The notes below the pieces were generated by a model. It was not told the DNA's origin and did no database searches. It saw only the letters and a list, made by a program, of their open reading frames with translations. From Roseovarius salinarum (lineage in GTDB: Bacteria > Pseudomonadota > Alphaproteobacteria > Rhodobacterales > Rhodobacteraceae): a DNA stretch of 64,000 nt. Of the stretch, positions 59,434 through 64,000 are shown in pieces (position 1 is the first letter of the stretch; each line of letters opens with the position of its first letter). Location: the NCBI RefSeq assembly GCF_002834145.1, contig NZ_PHNT01000003.1, forward strand, positions 124,247 to 188,246, in the 5' to 3' direction. The position numbers were made by a program, and so were the translations under genes.

Positions 59434-60347
59434 GCCGCGCCCCGCCAGGCGTCGAGGATGTAGCGGCTGGTCATCAGGTCGAGGTGTGCGCCGCCGCCGT
59501 TCTTGAACAGCGTGATCTCGTCGTCCGCCCCGCGCCGGAAATCGTCCGGTGCGTAGTAGTCGGCGAGGATGTCGGCCTCGCGGATCACGCCCTGTTCCAG
59601 CGGGATCCTGATTTCGCCGATGTGCCCTTTGGTGGTGTCGTGGCTGTCGACGAAGATGCGGGCGCGTTTCAACGCTTCGTCGTCGGCTTCGCGCATGTCG
59701 GGGCGGAAGGCTCCGATCAGGTCGACGTGCTGCCCCGGGCGCAGCCAGGCGCCCTTCAGAAGAGGTTCGGTCGACATGGTGGCGCAGGTGATGATGTCGG
59801 CGTCCTTCACCGCGCGTTCCAGGTCGTCGGTGACGCGCAGCCCGGGGCAATCGTCCGCCATCGCCTCGGCGTTGGCGCGCGTGCGGTTCCACACGCGGAA
59901 ACGGGCCCTCGGGAAGGCGGCGCTGTAGGCCTCGAACAGCGAGCGGCCCACGGTGCCGGCGCCCACGATCAGGATGGTCTCGCTGTCGGGGCGGGCGAGT
60001 TTCGTCGCGGCGAACAGGCTGTCGCCGGCGGTCTTCCACTTGGTGACAAGGTGGAAATCCACCGCCGCCTCGAGGGATCCGTCGGTGTCCGAGAACAGGC
60101 TGACGCCGCCGTTGATGCGCGGCTTGCCCGCGTCGGGGTTGCCGGGGAAGATCGTGGCGGATTTCACGGCGATCCCCATCCCGTCGATCCAGGCCGCGCG
60201 CGACAGCAGGGTGTCATCGGCGCGATAAAGGAAACTGTCGTCGATTTCCGCTTTCGGCATGCGGTGGCCCGCCTCGAACGCCTCGCAGAGTTTCAGCCAG
60301 TCGAGATTGGCCTCGCCCTCCTCGAAGGGAATGATGGTGATGCTCAT
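59430..60347 (-). CDS. Ornithine cyclodeaminase/mu-crystallin family protein
   Basis: A 305-residue NAD-dependent protein (substrate half AAWIDGMGIAVKSATIFPGNPDAGKP; Rossmann motif ILIVGAGTVGRSLFEAY; then RPGQHVDLIGAFRPDMREADD). Members cyclise ornithine or reduce imines and keto-acids. The start at 60347 has AAGGAGG at 6 bases and overlaps the HAD gene stop (ATGA). It is a paralogue of EutC but not in an ectoine context. With an alpha/beta hydrolase, a HAD protein and an exporter, the substrate is open. Confidence 0.85.
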   Translation of the reverse strand: MSITIIPFEEGEANLDWLKLCEAFEAGHRMPKAEIDDSFLYRADDTLLSRAAWIDGMGIAVKSATIFPGNPDAGKPRINGGVSLFSDTDGSLEAAVDFHLVTKWKTAGDSLFAATKLARPDSETILIVGAGTVGRSLFEAYSAAFPRARFRVWNRTRANAEAMADDCPGLRVTDDLERAVKDADIITCATMSTEPLLKGAWLRPGQHVDLIGAFRPDMREADDEALKRARIFVDSHDTTKGHIGEIRIPLEQGVIREADILADYYAPDDFRRGADDEITLFKNGGGAHLDLMTSRYILDAWRGAA

Positions 60348-60964
60348 GCCGCCGCCTCCTTGTCCAGTAGCCCAGATTGGACCAGAGCCTGCGCCCATCC
60401 GTCCGGCCCGTCAAACAGATGCGTCTGCCAGCCGCGCGCGCGCGCCGCGGCGATGTTGTCGGGCCGGTCGTCCGTGAAAAGCAGCGCGGCGGGGGGCACG
60501 CCGCAATCGGCCTCGGCGCGGGCATAGATCTCGGGCTCCGGCTTGACGGCGCGCATGTGCCCCGAGACGTAGAGGCGGTCGAACTCGTGCAGGAAGTCGT
60601 AGGCCCCCCGGGCCTGCGCGAAGGTCTCGACCCCGAAATTCGTCAGCGCGAAGACGGGGACGCCGCGTGCCCGCAGTGCCCGCATCAGCCGTACCGAGTG
60701 GTCGATCGCCGGGCTGGCCATTTGCAGCCAGTCGTCGTGCCACATCCGGATCTCCTCCGCCCAGTCGGGGTGGGTGCGCGCCGCGTCCTCGACGGTCGCG
60801 GCGAAACCGCCGCCGCGGTCGATCTCCAGGTTCATGCCGTGCAGGTCGACCTCGGCGAACAGGCGGCGTCGCCGGTCGGGGCCGATCCGCGCGTCGTAGA
60901 AGTGTTCGGGGTTCCATTCGATCAGCACGTTGCCGATGTCGAAAACCACGGCTTGTGGCTGCAT
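60344..60964 (-). CDS. HAD-family hydrolase (haloacid dehalogenase-like phosphatase)
   Basis: A 206-residue HAD protein: motif I VVFDIGNVLIEWNPEHFYD (nucleophile Asp), motif II ALTNFGVETF (Thr in place of Ser), motif III lysine in MRAVKPEPEIYA, motif IV LLFTDDRPDNIAAARARG. The cap is small and helical. It probably removes phosphate from a metabolite. It lies 9 bases after the DMT gene and overlaps the cyclodeaminase by ATGA; an AGGAGAGG site precedes the ATG at 60964. Confidence 0.88.
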   Translation of the reverse strand: MQPQAVVFDIGNVLIEWNPEHFYDARIGPDRRRRLFAEVDLHGMNLEIDRGGGFAATVEDAARTHPDWAEEIRMWHDDWLQMASPAIDHSVRLMRALRARGVPVFALTNFGVETFAQARGAYDFLHEFDRLYVSGHMRAVKPEPEIYARAEADCGVPPAALLFTDDRPDNIAAARARGWQTHLFDGPDGWAQALVQSGLLDKEAAA

Positions 60965-60973
60965 TCGCCTCTC

Positions 60974-61936
60974 CTATCGCCTGTATCGGGGCCGCGCGCC
61001 GGCGCGCCCCTTGCCGGATTCGCGCCACAGCAGATAAAGCCCCGAGCCCAGGATCAATGCAATCCCCGCCCAGGCCGAGGGGGCGGGCCACGTGCCGAAG
61101 ACCGTCACGCCCCACATCACCGCCATGGGCATGGCGACGTATTCGAAGGGCGCGGCGAAGGCGGCCTCGCTCAACCGGTAGGCCTGGCTGATGAAGAAGC
61201 CGCCGGCGATGCCGCTCACGCCCAGCAGCGCCAGCAGCGGCCAGTCGCCGGGTGCCACCGGCGCCCAGGCCCGCAGCAGGAATGCCAGGGCGGGGTGGCC
61301 CTGCCCTGCGAACTTTCCGTCGCCCAGCACGAGGCCGAACATCCCGCTGGCGATCAGGAAAGTCACGAGGATGTAGAAGGCCATCGTCGCCGCGCTTTCG
61401 GTGCCGCCGATCTTGCGGGTGAACATGTGAAGCGTCGCATAGAGCGTTGCCGCCGCGATCGGCAGGAGCGAGGCGACCTGGAAGGCGGCCGTGCCCGGCT
61501 TGACGATCACGAGCACGCCGGCGAACCCCACCGCCACCGCCGCCCAGCGGCGCGGGCCCACCCGCTCGTGCAGGAAGATCACCGAGAACACGGTGATGAT
61601 CAGCGGCGAGACGAAGAACACCGCGATGGCGTCGGCGATGGGCATCGCCGCCAGCCCCAGGAACAGGCACATGTTGGCAACAACCACGCAGAGCCCGCGG
61701 ATGAAATGCGCGCCGGGCCGCCGCGTGCGCACAACGCGCCACCCGCCATTGAGCGGCATGATGACGGCAAGGAACGCGGCCATGCCGATGATCGAGCGGA
61801 TCATGACAACCTGGTGCAGCGCGTAGCGATCCGACAGGAACTTGATGCCCACGTCGTTGATGGAAAAACAGACCACCGCCACCAGCGCGCAGAGTGCGCC
61901 GGCCAGGTTGTTGCGGTCGACATTCGTGACGGTCAT
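60974..61936 (-). CDS. DMT-superfamily transporter (EamA domains)
   Basis: A 320-residue membrane exporter with ten helices in two EamA repeats (LCALVAVVCFSINDVGIKFLSDRYALHQVVMIRSIIGM, the second with SEAAFAAPFEYVAMPMAVMWG). Start ATG 61936, with GGAGG upstream. It opens the four-gene operon with the HAD, cyclodeaminase and hydrolase genes. The C terminus is a short basic tail. Possibly exports a product of the neighbouring enzymes; unproven. Confidence 0.86.
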   Translation of the reverse strand: MTVTNVDRNNLAGALCALVAVVCFSINDVGIKFLSDRYALHQVVMIRSIIGMAAFLAVIMPLNGGWRVVRTRRPGAHFIRGLCVVVANMCLFLGLAAMPIADAIAVFFVSPLIITVFSVIFLHERVGPRRWAAVAVGFAGVLVIVKPGTAAFQVASLLPIAAATLYATLHMFTRKIGGTESAATMAFYILVTFLIASGMFGLVLGDGKFAGQGHPALAFLLRAWAPVAPGDWPLLALLGVSGIAGGFFISQAYRLSEAAFAAPFEYVAMPMAVMWGVTVFGTWPAPSAWAGIALILGSGLYLLWRESGKGRAGARPRYRR

Positions 61937-62024
61937 GGCGCCTCCGGGTGCGGCGGCGCTGGCGGGCAAGCGCCGACCGGAGCAGGAAACGCGCGGCACG
62001 GGCGGTTGTAAAGTCCCGCGCCCC

Positions 62025-62474
62025 TCAGCCCCTCGCGGCCGCGCGTACCGCGCGTTCCAGCGCGTCGAGGAACCGCGACCGGTCGCTCTTCGTGAACGCG
62101 CGCCCGCCGCCCCGGCGAAAGGGGTCGGCGGCGCGCAGGTCGGCCATCAGGTCGCGCGTGGCCAGGACGTTGCCGATATTCGCCTCGGTCAGCGCCTCGC
62201 CGTCGGGCTTTAGTACCCGCGCGCCCGTCGCCACGCATCGCGCGGCAAGCGGCACGTCGGCTGTGACCACCACGTCGCCCGGTCCGGCCCGGTCGGCGAT
62301 CCAGATGTCGGCGGCGTCCGGGCCCTCGGGCACGATCACCGTCTCCACCAGCGGGTTGCGCGCGGGCCGCAGCCCGCCGTTGGACACCATCCTGACGGGC
62401 ACCCCGTGCCGCGTGGCGACCCGCTCCACTTCCGCCTTGACGGGGCAGGCATCGGCATCGACGTAGATCGTCAT
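62025..62474 (-). CDS. YaiI/YqxD family protein (DUF188)
   Basis: A 149-residue protein of the UPF0178/YaiI family ([20 protein letters not shown], then [41 protein letters not shown]). The acidic residues resemble the PIN-like nuclease fold, but the function is not established. It starts 20 bases after the HEPN gene stop, on the same strand, and lies 88 bases upstream of the DMT operon. Confidence 0.9.
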   Translation of the reverse strand: MTIYVDADACPVKAEVERVATRHGVPVRMVSNGGLRPARNPLVETVIVPEGPDAADIWIADRAGPGDVVVTADVPLAARCVATGARVLKPDGEALTEANIGNVLATRDLMADLRAADPFRRGGGRAFTKSDRSRFLDALERAVRAAARG

Positions 62475-62494
62475 TGACCTCCTGCTCGCCGCAT

Positions 62495-62998
62495 TTACTT
62501 CCGTGCCTGCTTGGCGCCGTGGCTTGTGATCAAGACCCACGTGGCGAAAGCTTTCTTGTGTCTGCTCGGGACGTTTTTGAGTGCGGTAATGGAGGTTTCG
62601 GCAAGAGCGAGCTTTTCCTCGGCCGTTTCCTTGTTGAATCTTGTCGTTGGGTCGTAGTCAGCGATGTGCCTTGCTTCTTGAAGCTGCTTGAAAGCGTCTG
62701 CAAAGTCTTTGACTTCTTGGGGAAATTCTACTGCGTGAGCGTTCTTGCAAGCATCTAGGCAAGCGGAGTGCGCCAACCCGCGATACACCTCGACCCATGC
62801 CTTGTTGGGACGTCTTGCCGGTTGGGTGCCGACCAGACTGTCAGCGCACATGCGCCCCAACGCGTGGAACATCGCATAATAGCTGCTGCTCACGCTTCGC
62901 CGTAGGCGCGCCTGATCGGGCTTTTGGCCTTGCGGGATCAGACGGCGCGCGGTCCTGAGAAAACCGTCGGCGAGTTTCCCGTCAGGCCGCGACGCCAC
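62495..62998 (-). CDS. HEPN-like domain protein, probable effector of a two-gene module
   Basis: A 167-residue helical protein. The pattern [22 protein letters not shown] near residue 32 and [15 protein letters not shown] near residue 109 with a C-terminal helix fits the HEPN fold of RNase toxins and UPF0332 proteins. A candidate catalytic pair is RGLAH (R-x3-H), shorter than the usual R-x4-6-H. The start is GTG 62998 inside the 3' end of the upstream gene (17-base overlap). The DNA looks markedly poorer in GC than its neighbours, suggesting transfer. No nucleotidyltransferase (MNT) partner is seen. Confidence 0.65.
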   Translation of the reverse strand: MASRPDGKLADGFLRTARRLIPQGQKPDQARLRRSVSSSYYAMFHALGRMCADSLVGTQPARRPNKAWVEVYRGLAHSACLDACKNAHAVEFPQEVKDFADAFKQLQEARHIADYDPTTRFNKETAEEKLALAETSITALKNVPSRHKKAFATWVLITSHGAKQARK

Positions 62999-63260
62999 GG
63001 TCGATTTCCGACTGCAGTATCGGGAAGTATCCGCGCCAGTCCTCGCCCAGGGCCTTGCGCACCTTGTCGGTCAGGCCGAAGAAACGTCTGCCGATCATTC
63101 CCGGGTCCGCGTCGGTCTCGATGGTGAAAATGAGCCGGATTTCCTCTTCATCCTCGTCGATTTCAATGGACTCCAGCCGAACATCCCGGATCACGCCCGG
63201 CTCGAAGCGGTCGATGATCGCGTGCCTGACCCGTTCCTTGAGATCGTTGTCGACTTGCAT
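62982..63260 (-). CDS. Small acidic protein paired with the HEPN gene
   Basis: A 92-residue protein I cannot assign to a named family. It has an N-terminal helix (LKERVRHAIIDRF), a very acidic beta-like centre (VRLESIEIDEDEEEIRLIFTIETD) and a C-terminal helix ending [18 protein letters not shown] 63260 has GGAGG 7 bases upstream; its 3' end contains the GTG of the HEPN gene. Similar small genes before this kind of HEPN gene occur in other Alphaproteobacteria as far as I recall. It could be the antitoxin or a specificity partner. Confidence 0.6.
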   Translation of the reverse strand: MQVDNDLKERVRHAIIDRFEPGVIRDVRLESIEIDEDEEEIRLIFTIETDADPGMIGRRFFGLTDKVRKALGEDWRGYFPILQSEIDRGVAA

Positions 63261-63389
63261 TTCGCGGCCTCCCATCAGGCAGATATTGCACCAACCTGCG
63301 GCGATGGACCAGTGGGTGCAGGCACGGTGTGAATATTCAGTTAAGACTTGAATCCCGGATGTCACACCCGTTGCGATGTTGGCCTCACG

Positions 63390-64000
63390 TCAATTCGCCT
63401 CCTTGGACGCTGACAGTTGCGTGTTGTTGTCCTCGCGCTTGACCTTGTATTCCTTCGGGATCGGCATGCGGTTGAAGGCGTCGAGGCCGGCGATCCTGTA
63501 GGCTTCGGCCAGCGTGGGGTAGTTGAAGGTATTGCGCACGAAATAGTCGACCGTGCCCTTGAGGTCGAGCACCGCCTGCGCGATGTGGATGAGCTCGGTC
63601 GCGCCCTCGCCGACGATCTGCACGCCCAGCACCCGCCGCGTCTTGAGCGAGAACAGCATCTTCAGCATCCCGTGTTCCAGCCCCATGATGTGGCCGCGGC
63701 TGGTTTCGCGGAAGCGGGCGACGCCGACCTCGTAGGCGATGCCGCGGTCCTGCATTTCCTCCTCGGACATGCCGCAGGTGGAAATCTCGGGGACCGAGTA
63801 GATGCCGTAAGGGAACCAAGGGCTTTCGGGCAGCGTGGGCGTCTCCAGCGCGTGGCAGGCGGCGACCCGGCCCTGCTGCATCGACGTGGAAGCAAGGCTG
63901 GGGTGCCCGATCACGTCTCCGGCGGCATAGATGTGCGGCACATCGGTCTGGTAGGTCTGCCGGTCCGCGTCGAGCCGGCCGCGGTGGTCGGTCTCCAGCC
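63390..64000 (-). CDS. sthA: Soluble pyridine nucleotide transhydrogenase SthA, 5' part cut by window edge
   Basis: The C-terminal 202 residues of a flavin disulfide-reductase family protein. Seen: the FAD end motif YQTDVPHIYAAGDVIGHPSLASTSMQQGRVAACHAL and the dimerisation domain (GIYSVPEISTCGMSEEEMQ, KMLFSLKTRRVLGVQIVGEGATELIHIAQAVLDL, in parts), ending NRMPIPKEYKVKRED. SthA exchanges reducing power between NADPH and NAD. The active cysteines and the start lie beyond the right edge. Confidence 0.88.
   Translation of the reverse strand, partial: LETDHRGRLDADRQTYQTDVPHIYAAGDVIGHPSLASTSMQQGRVAACHALETPTLPESPWFPYGIYSVPEISTCGMSEEEMQDRGIAYEVGVARFRETSRGHIMGLEHGMLKMLFSLKTRRVLGVQIVGEGATELIHIAQAVLDLKGTVDYFVRNTFNYPTLAEAYRIAGLDAFNRMPIPKEYKVKREDNNTQLSASKEAN

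Noticed and set aside
62474..62758. Plus-strand open frame of 94 codons opposite the HEPN-like gene
   Set aside because: No ribosome site and no recognisable pattern; the minus-strand HEPN-like frame has family motifs and coupling to its neighbour.

Overview
The window looks like a chromosomal segment of a marine alphaproteobacterium of the Rhodobacteraceae (Roseobacter group). The DNA is GC-rich. It carries a petP-petR pair next to ilvE, a FYDLN-type acidic protein, an alphaproteobacterial-style pstCAB, ectoine and taurine catabolic clusters, a DddP-like M24 protein and a TRAP transporter, a combination typical of that group. I see no transposase, integrase, CRISPR array, rRNA operon or plasmid/phage backbone. 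Genes are dense and no gap exceeds about 240 bases.

Layout. 1-6.5 kb: ectoine/hydroxyectoine breakdown: doeA/eutD (minus strand, cut by the left edge), then eutB, eutC, the Lrp-type regulator doeX, the semialdehyde dehydrogenase doeC and the aminotransferase doeD. A perfect 17-bp palindrome lies just upstream of doeC. 6.7-12.4 kb: a polyamine-type ABC transporter (ATPase, binding protein, DUF1330 protein, two enlarged permeases) with strong hairpins flanking the binding-protein gene. 12.5-24.7 kb: mostly core genes: ilvE, petPR, an M24/DddP-like protein with an Lrp regulator and a LysE exporter, accA, an antiporter with a GntR regulator, a DUF45 metalloprotease, the FYDLN protein, tRNA-Ala(GGC), aroC, rsfS-rlmH and a histone-deacetylase-like amidohydrolase. 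24.7-28.9 kb: pstCAB plus a MntP-like protein behind a PHO-box-like sequence, without pstS or phoU. 28.9-41.4 kb: an SDR, a lytic transglycosylase lipoprotein, a gamma-butyrobetaine-hydroxylase-like oxygenase with a class II aldolase and a LysR regulator, amn, HU, a DMT exporter, a membrane protein of unknown role, and gpmI-envC-ctpA.

41.4-51.6 kb is the most coherent block: taurine use. tpa makes sulfoacetaldehyde from taurine, xsc splits it to acetyl phosphate and sulfite, and soeABC directly downstream should oxidise the sulfite. The MocR regulator gene tauR sits in the middle. The same pair of 10-bp direct repeats (CTGG-based, 22-23 bp apart) stands before tpa, before xsc, and between tauR and a small divergent monooxygenase-like gene, which defines a probable TauR regulon of this locus.

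51.6-64 kb: a peroxiredoxin, a ferredoxin reductase-like flavoprotein with rsmD, a DctPQM TRAP transporter, zapE, a tightly overlapping four-gene operon (DMT exporter, HAD hydrolase, ornithine cyclodeaminase family, alpha/beta hydrolase), yaiI, and sthA cut by the right edge. Between yaiI and sthA lies a two-gene module of visibly lower GC: a small acidic protein whose 3' end overlaps a HEPN-like gene. This is the best candidate for an undescribed toxin-antitoxin-like or defence system here. A dispersed intergenic repeat occurs three times (5.1, 12.5 and 49.9 kb).
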